A stretch of DNA of 64,000 nucleotides. It comes from M3007 sp035299505 (GTDB taxonomy: Bacteria > Bacteroidota > Bacteroidia > Chitinophagales > Saprospiraceae). This document shows positions 7,533 to 17,021 of the stretch, in pieces. The notes below the pieces were generated by a model, which ran no database searches, was not told where the DNA came from, and saw only the letters and a program-made list of their open reading frames with translations. Each line of letters begins with the position of its first letter. The first letter of the stretch is position 1. The stretch covers positions 1 through 64,000 of the forward strand of contig DATGWL010000028.1 of assembly GCA_035299505.1 (NCBI GenBank), written 5' to 3'. The translations under genes were made by a program, and so were the position numbers.

Positions 7533-10500
7533 ATGAGTAAAAAATCAAGCGCAAAAGCTGGCGCACTGCACAATACTAAGCCTTCAGGAAAAACTGGTGG
7601 CAACAGGTTCTATATCATTTTGCTTTTGGCCCTGGCCATCATTGGCGGGTTGGCCTATTTTTTCATCGGCCGCAACAATCCTTCAGGAAAGGTAGATTTA
7701 ACAGAGGATTCTGGTAGCGAACCAACACTGACCGCCAAACAGCCCCTGTTGCAACTATTGACACCGGAAGAAACAGGTGTCGACTTTGAAAATCAGATCA
7801 AAGAGGATGCTGAGAAAAACATCTTTGTCAACATCAACCAATACAATGGGGGCGGTGTAGCAGTAGCCGACATCAATAATGATCAGCTTCCAGACATCTA
7901 TTTTGTCAATTCCAGTGGCAAAAACCGCCTGTATCTTAATCAGGGTAATTTCAAATTCAAAGACATTACAGATTCTGCGGGTGTAGGCAGTGAGGATGGT
8001 TTTGAAACCGCCGTCACAGCTGCCGATGTAAATGCAGATGGCTGGCTTGATTTATTTGTTTGTCGTGCCGGTCCGGATGCCAAAACACGTGAAGCCAAGC
8101 TTTTCCTCAATAACAAAGATTTGACGTTTACGGAAAGCGCCAAAACCCTTGGGTTGGCCGACAGAAGTCCTGCATCCGGCGCCAACTTCTTTGATGCTGA
8201 TAACGATGGCGACCTGGATTGCTACGTAATCAATCACCCTACAGATCTTGGTCATGCCAACAAACTGGTGATGAAATATGGCCCAGATGGCAAAACACTG
8301 GTGCCAGATCTGGATCCCAAAGTAGAACACGATTCAGATAATTTTTACCGCAACGACAATGGAAAGTTTGTCAATGTATCCAAAAATGCCGGAATTCAAA
8401 ACCTCGGTTTTGGTCTGAGTGTTTCCGTTTCTGATATTAACGCAGATGGATGGCTGGATATTTATGTAGGCAACGACTTTGTACAGCCAGACAACCTGTA
8501 TATCAACAACCAAAAAGGTGGTTTTACCGACCAAATGAGCAAATACTTCCGCCACAACAGTATGAGCGCTATGGGTGCGGAATTGATAGATTTTGACAAC
8601 GATACCCGCGTGGATCTTTACACAGTGGATATGTTGCCCATGGAAAACTATCGCCAAAAGCTGCTCAAAACCACCAATCCTTTGAGCCGTTATCTGACTA
8701 TGGTTCAGAATGGTTACCACAGATCAGTAGCCCGAAATGTATTGCAACGAAACAATGGCAATGGCACCTTTAGTGATATTGCCTGTCTTTCTGGTATTTA
8801 CAAGACCGATTGGTCCTGGAGTTGTTTGTTTGTAGATTTAGACAATGATGGCCTGAAGGATCTGCACGTATCAAATGGCTACAGAAGGGAGGTGACTCAT
8901 CGGGATTACTCAGATTTTCTATTGCCGGAAATTAACAAGCTGCTGGCAGCCAAGAAAGATCCGTTGTCATTTCTGGAGCAAATCGCTGAGTACAAGGTGC
9001 GCAACCTTGTTTACCAGAACAAAGGGAATTGGGCATTTGCCGATCAAAGCGGGGAATGGATGACTATGCCTGGCTCCTGGTCAAGTGGTGGCGCCTGGGC
9101 AGACTTTGATGCTGACGGTGATTTAGATCTGGTAGTAAACAACCTGGAGCAACCGGCATTCGTATATAAAAACCTGTGTGCAGACCAGAAAAAAGGCAAT
9201 TTCCTGCAAGCCAAACTTCAAGGAAATGCAGGGAATCCATTTGCCGTAGGCGCTTCGGTATTGATTGAATATCAAGGCATTAAACAATATCAGGAGCTGA
9301 ATCCCAATCATGGCATTTTCTCTTCCGTGGAGCACCTGATTCATTTTGGACTCGGGCAAACCCCGCAAATTGATAAACTCACGGTTAGATGGCCCGACGG
9401 CAAATTCCAGGTTATGACCAATGTGCCGGTCAACCAACGTTTACAACTAAAATATGCAGATGCAGCTGGTTATGTAGCGCATTTAGTTCCGCCGACAACG
9501 GCTTCTAACCCAATTTTTACAGAGAAAAATCCAGCTTCGGCCGGCATTTCCTTTATTCATAAGGAAAACCCTTATGTTGATTTTGAGACATGGGTACTCA
9601 ACCCCTGGTCTTTAACGGATTTAGGACCACTTATAGCCGTCGCGGATGTGAACGGAGATGGACTGGACGACTTTTTTGTGGGCAATTCCTTTGATAGTCC
9701 TTCAGCCATTTATGTTCAGACCGCCAATGGAACTTTCAGAGCAAGTTCCTCAGGTGTTTTTGAAGAGGACAAGATTTATGAGGACCAGGGTGGGCTGTTT
9801 TTTGATGCAGACGGGGATAAAGACCTTGATTTATTCCTGGTTAGCGGCGGGCCGGATGCCAATTCAGATGCTGCCTGGCAATGCAGGCTTTTGCTCAATG
9901 ATGGCAAAGGGAATTTTACCAAGGCAAAAGATGCGCTTCCAACCTTTAAGGACATTGCACTTCGATCCACCGCGTTTGATTACGATAAGGATGGAGATCT
10001 TGATCTATTCATTGGTGGGCGGGTAATGGCTAAAAACTGGCCATTAACCCCTAGGAGTTCGGTATTACAGAATAATGGAGGTAAGTTTACAGATGTAACG
10101 TCCACTGTAGCCGGCGATTTTGAACGTTGTGGTATGGTCTCAGACCTTGCTTGGGCCGATCTGAACCAGGATGGTCAGCAGGAGCTTGTGGTAGTTGGCG
10201 AGTGGATGCCGGTATGCGTTTTCCAGTTGCAGGGAGGCAAACTGGTTAATGCCACTGCACAATTTGGCCTGACAGAAACCAATGGGTTCTGGAACAAACT
10301 CGCTTTAGCGGATTTGGACAAGGATGGAGACCTGGACCTTATAACAGGCAATCTTGGCCTAAACACCCGCTTTACGGCATCTCCTGATGCGCCATTTTAT
10401 TGTTTTGCCAAGGATTTTGACAAAAACGGAACGCTTGATCCTATTGTTGCTTACACAGAAAAAGGTAAAATATATCCCTTGATGCAGAAAGAGGTTCTGG

Positions 10501-10985
10501 TAAAACAAATGCCAATTTTGAAAAAGAACTTCCTGTACAACAAAGACTATGCAAAGGCTGAAATTTGGGATATATGGCCTAAAAAGGACCTGGAAGCAGG
10601 ACTTACCCTTAAAATGAATACGTTTGAAACCTGTTGGTGGGAAAATACGGGAGGCAAGTTTTTGCAAAAACATCTGCCCATACAAGCTCAAATTTCGCCC
10701 GTTCAAGGTATTCTTTGTGCAGATTTCAATAAAGACGGCCATATGGATATTCTGATGGCTGGTAACAAATACGGATTTGAAGTAGAAACCAATCCTTGTG
10801 ATTCCGGTAATGGAATATTTCTGGTGGGCGATGGAAAAGGGCAGTTTACATGGATGGAAAACAGTACATCCGGTTTTTGGGCCATGAAAGAAGCCCGGGA
10901 TTTAGCTTTGTTAAAAGGCTCAGGAGGAAAAGAACAAGTGATAATATCCAACAACAACGGGCCTGTGCAGTTATACTCCTACTAA
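7533..10985 (+). CDS. Membrane-anchored FG-GAP/VCBS repeat protein with ASPIC/UnbV domain, copy 2 (CRTAC1 family, 1150 aa)
   Basis: It has the same architecture as the preceding gene: basic N-terminus, one transmembrane helix (IILLLALAIIGGLAYFFIG), FG-GAP calcium loops (DINNDQLPD, DVNADGWLD, DADNDGDLD), ASPIC/UnbV near residues 572-640, then a second propeller half with DKDGDLDL loops. The start at MSKKSSAKAG is chosen because it aligns with MSKKKPQ of copy 1; an earlier in-frame codon at 7500 adds only an unlikely MACSDHRF stretch. Copy 2 and copy 3 share more text (PEETGVDF, NHGIFSSVEHLIHFGLGQ) than either shares with copy 1, so the array probably grew by successive duplication. A 196-bp gap precedes it and only 22 bp separate it from copy 3, so copies 2 and 3 are likely one operon. 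Confidence 0.88.
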   Translation: MSKKSSAKAGALHNTKPSGKTGGNRFYIILLLALAIIGGLAYFFIGRNNPSGKVDLTEDSGSEPTLTAKQPLLQLLTPEETGVDFENQIKEDAEKNIFVNINQYNGGGVAVADINNDQLPDIYFVNSSGKNRLYLNQGNFKFKDITDSAGVGSEDGFETAVTAADVNADGWLDLFVCRAGPDAKTREAKLFLNNKDLTFTESAKTLGLADRSPASGANFFDADNDGDLDCYVINHPTDLGHANKLVMKYGPDGKTLVPDLDPKVEHDSDNFYRNDNGKFVNVSKNAGIQNLGFGLSVSVSDINADGWLDIYVGNDFVQPDNLYINNQKGGFTDQMSKYFRHNSMSAMGAELIDFDNDTRVDLYTVDMLPMENYRQKLLKTTNPLSRYLTMVQNGYHRSVARNVLQRNNGNGTFSDIACLSGIYKTDWSWSCLFVDLDNDGLKDLHVSNGYRREVTHRDYSDFLLPEINKLLAAKKDPLSFLEQIAEYKVRNLVYQNKGNWAFADQSGEWMTMPGSWSSGGAWADFDADGDLDLVVNNLEQPAFVYKNLCADQKKGNFLQAKLQGNAGNPFAVGASVLIEYQGIKQYQELNPNHGIFSSVEHLIHFGLGQTPQIDKLTVRWPDGKFQVMTNVPVNQRLQLKYADAAGYVAHLVPPTTASNPIFTEKNPASAGISFIHKENPYVDFETWVLNPWSLTDLGPLIAVADVNGDGLDDFFVGNSFDSPSAIYVQTANGTFRASSSGVFEEDKIYEDQGGLFFDADGDKDLDLFLVSGGPDANSDAAWQCRLLLNDGKGNFTKAKDALPTFKDIALRSTAFDYDKDGDLDLFIGGRVMAKNWPLTPRSSVLQNNGGKFTDVTSTVAGDFERCGMVSDLAWADLNQDGQQELVVVGEWMPVCVFQLQGGKLVNATAQFGLTETNGFWNKLALADLDKDGDLDLITGNLGLNTRFTASPDAPFYCFAKDFDKNGTLDPIVAYTEKGKIYPLMQKEVLVKQMPILKKNFLYNKDYAKAEIWDIWPKKDLEAGLTLKMNTFETCWWENTGGKFLQKHLPIQAQISPVQGILCADFNKDGHMDILMAGNKYGFEVETNPCDSGNGIFLVGDGKGQFTWMENSTSGFWAMKEARDLALLKGSGGKEQVIISNNNGPVQLYSY

Positions 10986-11007
10986 TGCTACCCCTACCCT
11001 CTTAAAC

Positions 11008-14000
11008 ATGAAGAACAAGCAGAAGCAAAAATCTACTCAACCTTCCGCAAGCCACAAACCGGGTGGGTCGTCTAAAAAGTTGATAATCGGAGCCCTGGCA
11101 ATGCTGTTAATTGCCATTGGAATCTACTTTTTCACCAGAAAGAGCTCTCCGACTGATGCCAAATCAATGTCATTTAAGGAGGACTCCGGATCTGAACCAA
11201 CCCTTACGGCAACCAATCCGCGTTTACAACTCCTGGCGCCTGAAGAAACCGGCGTGGATTTCCAAAATCAAATTGTTGAGGACAGTGCCCACAATATTAT
11301 TCTTAACCTCAATATATACAATGGCGGCGGCGTAGCTGTGGCAGATGTAAACAACGATCAACTGCCTGATATCTACTTCGTATGCTCCAACGGAAAGAAT
11401 AAACTCTACCTCAATAAAGGCAATTTCAAGTTTAAAGACATTACAGATGCGGCCGGAGTAGCCAGTGAGGCCGGGTTTGAAACCTCTGCAACTGCGGTGG
11501 ATGTAAACGCCGATGGATGGCTTGATCTGTATGTTTGCAGGGCAGGCACAGATCCGGTTAACAGGGTGGCTCAGTTATTTATCAACAACCAGTGTGCACC
11601 CGGTGGTGAACCCTCTTTCACCGAAAGCGCCGTAGCCTATGGACTGGCCGACAAAGGCCCATGCTCCGGAGCCAATTTCTTTGATTATGATAATGATGGC
11701 GATCTGGACTGTTATGTTATAAACCACCCCAACGAACTGGCTTTTGCCAACAGAATCAAGTTAAAATATGGTCCTGACGGCAAAACCACCGTTCCTGACT
11801 TGGACCCCAAAGTAGAAAACGATGCCGATAACCTCTATCAAAACCAGGGTAATCAGAAGTTCGTAAATGTGTCGAAACAGGCTGGTATCCAAAATTTTGG
11901 TTTTGGCCTGAGTGTGTCGGCTACTGACTTGAATGGAGATGGGTGGCTGGACATATATGTAGGCAACGACTTTGTTCAGCCTGATAACTTGTTCATTAAC
12001 AACAAAAAAGGCGGCTTTACAGACCAATTAAGCCAATATCTCCAGCATACTTCCATGAGTACCATGGGCTCGGATATAACTGACTTTGATAATGATGGTC
12101 GGGTGGATATCATGACCGTGGATATGTACCCTGCTACCAATCAGCGGCAAAAGCTCCTCAACAACTCCAATTCACTTAGCCGCTACCTCACTTTTGTCAA
12201 GAATGGCTACATCAAACCCGTAACCCGCAACGTCTTGCAGCGGAACAATGGCAATGGCACCTTTAGCGACATTGCTTGTCTGGCAGGCGTATTCAAGACA
12301 GATTGGTCCTGGAGTTGTTTGATGGTAGATCTGGATAATGATGGCTACAGAGATATTCATGTAGCCAATGGTTATCGCCGAGATTTAACCCACCACGATT
12401 TTGTGGATTTTATTGTTCCTGAAGTGAATAAAACAAAGGGCAAAAAAGGTGGCGATCTGATGCCTTTCGTAGAAAGAATGCCTGAATACAAAGTACGAAA
12501 CTTTGTTTTCCAGAACAAGGGGAACTGGCGTTTTGAAGATAAAAGCGGTGATTGGATGACCATGCCTGGTTCCTGGTCAAATGGTGGCGCATGGGCAGAT
12601 TTTGATGCTGATGGCGACCTGGATTTGGTGGTAAACAACCTGGAGCAACCTGCTTTCATTTATAAAAACCTCACCCGGGAGCAGAATAGCGGCAACTACA
12701 TACAAGCAAAATTGCAGGGTAGCCCTGCAAATCCATTTGCGGTTGGCGCTTCTGTTCTGATTGAATATCAAGGGCTTAAGCAATACCAGGAGCAAAATCC
12801 CAATCATGGCATATTTTCCTCGGTTGAACATTTAATTCACTTTGGTTTGGGACAGGCACAACAAATAGACCGGCTTACGGTACGTTGGCCAGATGGAAAA
12901 TTCCAGACCATGACGAACGTGCCAGCCAATCAGCGTCTTCAGTTGAAGTACGCAGATGCCAGCGGATACGTGGCACATCTGGTACCTCCAGTCAGTCCAG
13001 GCTCAAATATTTTCAATGCACAAAACGCAAGTTCTGCCGGGCTTTCCTTTAAACATAAAGAAAACCCGTTCCTGGATTTCGAAACCTGGTTGCTTAACCC
13101 CTGGACCGTTACAGATTTGGGCCCTATTCTCGTACAGGGAGATGTGAATAGCGACGGGCTCGACGATTTTTTTGTGGGCAATGCGGCTGAATCACAGGGT
13201 GCGATATACCTGCAAACACCAGGTGGCGGATTTAAGCCTACTTCTGAAGCCGTGCTGAATGCCGATAGTAAATACGAAGATCATGGAGGCGTATTTTTTG
13301 ATGCAGATAAAGATGGAGATCTGGATCTGTTTGTGTTGAGTGGAGGGGCCGACAATAATACACCGGAGAAGGCTTTTCAATGCCGGCTTTACCTTAATGA
13401 CGGGAAGGGTAATTTTACCAAAAATGAAGCCGCATTACCGCCATTTAAAGAACTAGGTCTGAGGGTAGCAGCACATGATTATGATAATGATGGTGATGCA
13501 GATTTGTTCATAGGAGGACGAGTGGTACCTAAAAACTGGCCATTAACGCCCCGAAGTGTGGTGCTGCAAAACAACAATGGCCGTTTCACGGATGTCAGCA
13601 GTCAGGTTGCAGGCGATTTTGAGCGGTGTGGTATGGTAACTGACCTGCAATGGGCTGATTTGGACGGAAACGGACAAAAAGAACTTGTTGTGGTTGGTGA
13701 GTGGATGGCCATTCAAGTCTATGAATTACAACAAGGCAAGCTGGTTCAAACGGGAGATACCCGTGGGTTTTCCCAATCCAATGGTCTTTGGAACAAGATG
13801 ACCATTGCAGATTTGGATAAGGATGGCGACCTTGATCTGGTGACCGGAAACCTGGGTCTGAACACACGCTACAGAGCCAGCAAGGAGGCTCCATTTATGT
13901 GTTTTGCCAAAGATTTTGACAATAATGGTACACTTGACCCAATTGTTACCATTTATGAAAATGGGAAAATATATCCATTGGTTCAAAAAGATGTGATGGT

Positions 14001-14484
14001 AAAACAAATGCCTATCTTAAAGAAAAAATTCCTTTATGCTCGGGATTATTCAAGAGCAACCATTACGGATATCTGGGACAAAGACGTGCTGAAAGAAAGC
14101 TTGCAGCTATCGGCATATGATTTTGAAACCTGCTGGTGGGAGAACCAGGGCGGTAAATTTGTCCGCCATGCATTCCCGGCTCAGGTTCAGGCCTCTCCAA
14201 TCCAGGGGATTATTTGCCATGACTTCAATAGAGATGGTCACATAGACATTTTGATGGCTGGCAATAAATACGGCTTTGAAGTGGAAACTAATCCTTGTGA
14301 TGCCGGAACCGGCGTACTTCTCACCGGAGATGGTAAAGGCAACTTTACCTGGATAGATAATCTGACAAGCGGTTTCTGGGCAACCAAAGAGGCCCGGGAT
14401 CTGGCGCTTTTAAGGAGCAAAAACGGAAGTTACAAAGTGCTGGTAGCCAATAACAATAACTATTTGGAGTTGTGGGGTAATTGA
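11008..14484 (+). CDS. Membrane-anchored FG-GAP/VCBS repeat protein with ASPIC/UnbV domain, copy 3 (CRTAC1 family, 1158 aa)
   Basis: This is the third tandem paralog: Lys/Gln-rich N-terminus, signal-anchor helix (LIIGALAMLLIAIGIYFF), propeller blades with D-x-D-x-D-G loops (DVNNDQLPD, DYDNDGDLD, DKDGDLDL), ASPIC/UnbV near residues 578-645 (VGASVLIEYQGLKQYQE), and a C-terminal propeller half with conserved NTRYRAS, CFAKDFDNNGTLDPI and FETCWWEN text shared by all three copies. An insertion of about six residues (NNQCAPGGEPSF) distinguishes it from copy 2. It is closely coupled to copy 2 and followed by a long hairpin (14555-14606) that probably ends the transcript. All copies look intact, so all are likely functional and possibly specialised for different ligands. 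Confidence 0.88.
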   Translation: MKNKQKQKSTQPSASHKPGGSSKKLIIGALAMLLIAIGIYFFTRKSSPTDAKSMSFKEDSGSEPTLTATNPRLQLLAPEETGVDFQNQIVEDSAHNIILNLNIYNGGGVAVADVNNDQLPDIYFVCSNGKNKLYLNKGNFKFKDITDAAGVASEAGFETSATAVDVNADGWLDLYVCRAGTDPVNRVAQLFINNQCAPGGEPSFTESAVAYGLADKGPCSGANFFDYDNDGDLDCYVINHPNELAFANRIKLKYGPDGKTTVPDLDPKVENDADNLYQNQGNQKFVNVSKQAGIQNFGFGLSVSATDLNGDGWLDIYVGNDFVQPDNLFINNKKGGFTDQLSQYLQHTSMSTMGSDITDFDNDGRVDIMTVDMYPATNQRQKLLNNSNSLSRYLTFVKNGYIKPVTRNVLQRNNGNGTFSDIACLAGVFKTDWSWSCLMVDLDNDGYRDIHVANGYRRDLTHHDFVDFIVPEVNKTKGKKGGDLMPFVERMPEYKVRNFVFQNKGNWRFEDKSGDWMTMPGSWSNGGAWADFDADGDLDLVVNNLEQPAFIYKNLTREQNSGNYIQAKLQGSPANPFAVGASVLIEYQGLKQYQEQNPNHGIFSSVEHLIHFGLGQAQQIDRLTVRWPDGKFQTMTNVPANQRLQLKYADASGYVAHLVPPVSPGSNIFNAQNASSAGLSFKHKENPFLDFETWLLNPWTVTDLGPILVQGDVNSDGLDDFFVGNAAESQGAIYLQTPGGGFKPTSEAVLNADSKYEDHGGVFFDADKDGDLDLFVLSGGADNNTPEKAFQCRLYLNDGKGNFTKNEAALPPFKELGLRVAAHDYDNDGDADLFIGGRVVPKNWPLTPRSVVLQNNNGRFTDVSSQVAGDFERCGMVTDLQWADLDGNGQKELVVVGEWMAIQVYELQQGKLVQTGDTRGFSQSNGLWNKMTIADLDKDGDLDLVTGNLGLNTRYRASKEAPFMCFAKDFDNNGTLDPIVTIYENGKIYPLVQKDVMVKQMPILKKKFLYARDYSRATITDIWDKDVLKESLQLSAYDFETCWWENQGGKFVRHAFPAQVQASPIQGIICHDFNRDGHIDILMAGNKYGFEVETNPCDAGTGVLLTGDGKGNFTWIDNLTSGFWATKEARDLALLRSKNGSYKVLVANNNNYLELWGN

Positions 14485-14554
14485 CGACTTGAGACAGGAG
14501 GTCGTGCCAGCTTTTCGCTATTTAAGCCTGCAGACCAGAGGCCAGTTTACAGGT

Positions 14555-14606
14555 TTAACGAAACATGAGTCATCCCTAATTTGCGGGGTGGCTCATGTTT
14601 CGTTAA
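14555..14606. terminator. Long hairpin between convergent genes
   Basis: Perfect 15-bp outer stem (TTAACGAAACATGAG / CTCATGTTTCGTTAA) with an inner CATCCC/GGGGTG stem. It has no T-run on either side, but it is the only strong structure between the FG-GAP array (+) and the glucosaminidase-like gene (-). Its core resembles the gcvH terminator at 42336-42366. The rest of the 268-bp gap 14485-14752 shows nothing else. Confidence 0.6.
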
Positions 14607-14752
14607 GGGATGAAAGATAATTACCTTGGCAGAAGTCTAACCATTGTAGCACATTAAAAGCAATCTGTATCCTGGGCCATGCCTTATATCTTGCAAGGTC
14701 TGACTACATTGTCTCTGATCAAATGTTCTTGACCGCTGCCCAAAAACCTGCT

Positions 14753-15391
14753 TCAATCCAATTCCATTAAGTCGAACTCTTTGATGATTTTAGACATTTT
14801 GCCAGATTTAGAGATCCCCTCGTCATCCAGCTTTTCTACCCATTTTTCCCAGTCCTTTCCGGCACTCTTTTTTAATTTGGCAAACCAATCCTGGCTGCTC
14901 AGGAAGATGCTGAAATCCCGGAAACTGGCCCAGGCCGTTTCGTATTGACGCAAACATTCGCCTGAGACATTGACGGTTTCTCCTTCCCAGTCGTCTGAGC
15001 AAGGCAATGCAAAATAATTATTTGCCTCGGAGACAGCTTCATGCTGCCCAGATTCGCTGTTGACATAGGCTGCTGCCAGAATAACAGAAACCGGAATTCC
15101 AAACTTTTTCTTTTCACTTACAGCTACACTGGCAAATCGTTTCAGAAAAGCTTCTGCATCAGCAGGTGCTGTATTGTGCTTCGATTTTTGTCTGTCAGAT
15201 TCATCCGGAACAAACCCTAATAAGGCTGCTCCTTTTTTAGCTGTACTTCGATCGTTGGAGAGTTTTTCCTTTTTGGGGTTATCAGGACTTTGGAACGGGT
15301 TCCATTGAGGGTATTTGCGCATGACATAGCATACACACAGTATGCCTAAGGCAAAGTAAAACCAGTTTGTTTTAAAAAATTTCCAGTTCAT
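14753..15391 (-). CDS. Glucosaminidase-domain protein, membrane-anchored (212 aa)
   Basis: A single N-terminal transmembrane helix (WFYFALGILCVCYVM, about residues 8-22) is followed by a charged linker and, from about residue 80, a domain resembling the mannosyl-glycoprotein endo-beta-N-acetylglucosaminidase/FlgJ-type fold. Visible family features are ILAAAYVNSESG (the ESG Glu would be catalytic), EANNYFALPC, CLRQYETAWASFRDFSIFL and a short C-terminal helix. The likely role is peptidoglycan hydrolysis or remodelling on the periplasmic side. The start at 15391 is preferred because an upstream in-frame codon adds 12 unlikely residues. It is shorter than many homologs and lacks LysM repeats. It converges with the FG-GAP array and is divergent from the photolyase operon. 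Confidence 0.68.
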   Translation of the reverse strand: MNWKFFKTNWFYFALGILCVCYVMRKYPQWNPFQSPDNPKKEKLSNDRSTAKKGAALLGFVPDESDRQKSKHNTAPADAEAFLKRFASVAVSEKKKFGIPVSVILAAAYVNSESGQHEAVSEANNYFALPCSDDWEGETVNVSGECLRQYETAWASFRDFSIFLSSQDWFAKLKKSAGKDWEKWVEKLDDEGISKSGKMSKIIKEFDLMELD

Positions 15392-15627
15392 AGCCAGGGA
15401 GACTTTGTTGATTTTGAGCGAAATCAATGATATTCAATTGTTTACCAAAATCTATTCAGGCTGTCATTTGTTTTTCAGGACAAATTTAAAACAAGTTGTT
15501 TTTATTTTCAAAACAATTTGCGTTATTTTTTTTCAGATCTTTTTTGAAACCACAGGAAAGCTAGACTGCAAATGAACCAGAGGGCTGATTCCGGGTTATT
15601 AGCCTGGTTATATTGACACCATTTTTC

Positions 15628-16326
15628 ATGCAAAAAACATACTTACTGCTTGGCGCTTCCAGCGCCATTGCCGGAGCAACAGCCCGGCTCTTGCAACAAC
15701 AAGGCCATGCCGTTACCGGCATATCCACCCACGAACAAACGACCGAATCGTTCAACCAGTGGATACAAGTGGAATCCTATCAAAAAGCGCATCTTCCAGC
15801 GCTGGATGGACCCATTGATGGTTTGGTATACTTTCCCGGAACCATTAATCTGAAACCCTTTGCCCGCATTTCTGAGCAAGATTTTCTGACAGATTATCAA
15901 ATAAATGCGCTGGGGGCTGTGAATGCCATCCAGCAGTACTTATCCAACCTGAAAGCAGCTGCTGCGCCTGCATCCATAGTATTACTGAGTACTGTAGCCG
16001 TAGCTCAGGGTATGAGCTTTCACAGCTCTATCAGTATGGCCAAAGGCGCCGTAGAGGGCCTGGCAAAAGCGCTGGCAGCCGAATTGGCGCCTGCCATCAG
16101 AGTTAATGTGGTGGCGCCTTCACTAACAGCAACCCCTTTGGCCGATAAGCTGATCAACAATCCGGAAAAGTTGGAAGCCAGCCAGAAAAGACATCCATTA
16201 CGCCGCATAGGCCAACCGGATGACATCGCTGAGGCAGTTCAATTTCTGTTAAGCGATCGCTCCAACTGGGTTACCGGGCAAATTTTTCACGTAGATGGTG
16301 GCATGTCCACCCTTCGGCTTATGTAA
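15628..16326 (+). CDS. Short-chain dehydrogenase/reductase-like protein lacking the catalytic Tyr (232 aa)
   Basis: It has a Rossmann-fold SDR pattern: N-terminal nucleotide-binding turn LGASSAIAGA, an N in the helix-4 position (YQINALGAVNA), active-site Ser region (LLSTVAVAQG), and a C-terminal FHVDGGMS. Where SDRs carry Tyr-x-x-x-Lys the sequence reads ISMAK, so Ile replaces the catalytic Tyr while Lys is kept. It may therefore be a non-canonical enzyme or an NAD(P)/flavin-binding accessory. It is the first gene of a tight operon with a flavin reductase, a photolyase/cryptochrome and a DUF2256 protein, which suggests a role in flavin or redox supply to the light-dependent enzyme. The ATG at 15628 begins the beta-strand directly. 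Confidence 0.78.
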   Translation: MQKTYLLLGASSAIAGATARLLQQQGHAVTGISTHEQTTESFNQWIQVESYQKAHLPALDGPIDGLVYFPGTINLKPFARISEQDFLTDYQINALGAVNAIQQYLSNLKAAAAPASIVLLSTVAVAQGMSFHSSISMAKGAVEGLAKALAAELAPAIRVNVVAPSLTATPLADKLINNPEKLEASQKRHPLRRIGQPDDIAEAVQFLLSDRSNWVTGQIFHVDGGMSTLRLM

Positions 16327-16345
16327 ACCTGATCCAGTTTCTTTT

Positions 16346-16984
16346 ATGCAACACATATCCAGCGAACAAATTAGTGGCATGGAACAACGTTTCCGGGCTG
16401 CTTTCATTAATAGTCTGGGAGGGTTCAAAAGCGTAGTATTGGTGGGTACTGCCAATGATGCTGGCAACACGAATCTGGCCATTTTCAACTCCCTTTTTCA
16501 TTTGGGCGCCAATCCGCCTTTGTGCGGGCTTATTTTCCGACCGGATTCGGTGGAACGCCATACACTTTCCAACCTGGAAGCAACCGGATGTTACACCATT
16601 AATCATTTGAATGCCGGTATTTATCATCAGGCTCATCAAACTTCCGCGCGATATCCGGCGGAAGTTTCGGAGTTTGAGGCCACAGGATTAACCCCCTCTT
16701 ACAAAAACGGCTTTCCGGCGCCGTTCGTGCAGGAGAGCCAGCTGCAATTCAGCGTTTTATTCCGGGAAAAAATCCACCTCAGCATCAACAATACTATCCT
16801 GGTTATTGGTCAGATTCAGGATGTATGGATTCCGGAAAATGTGCAGCAAGCCGATGGTTTTCTGGACCTTGAAAAAGCAGGAACAATTACCTGCAGTGGA
16901 TTGGACAGTTACCATCAGACCAAACGATTGGCCCGATTGAGTTATGCCAAACCAGATAAACTTCCTGACATCATCCTGCCGTAA
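16346..16984 (+). CDS. Flavin reductase-like FMN-binding split-barrel protein (212 aa)
   Basis: The sequence follows the flavin reductase/DIM6-NTAB split-barrel family: an FRAAFINSLGGFKSV opening, a strand with NLAIFNSLFHLGANPPLCGL (the cofactor phosphate region), RPDSVERHTLSNL and TINHLN. Such proteins bind FMN/FAD and often reduce it with NAD(P)H. It begins 19 bp after the SDR-like gene and ends 37 bp before the photolyase, so it probably supports flavin chemistry for the photolyase, which is inference. The start at MQHISSEQ is preferred over an in-frame codon within the SDR gene, because that extension (MVACPPFG...) merely overlaps the upstream coding region. Confidence 0.8.
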   Translation: MQHISSEQISGMEQRFRAAFINSLGGFKSVVLVGTANDAGNTNLAIFNSLFHLGANPPLCGLIFRPDSVERHTLSNLEATGCYTINHLNAGIYHQAHQTSARYPAEVSEFEATGLTPSYKNGFPAPFVQESQLQFSVLFREKIHLSINNTILVIGQIQDVWIPENVQQADGFLDLEKAGTITCSGLDSYHQTKRLARLSYAKPDKLPDIILP

Positions 16985-17021
16985 CAGATAAAACTGGAGG
17001 GATCAGTATGCCGCATAAGTC

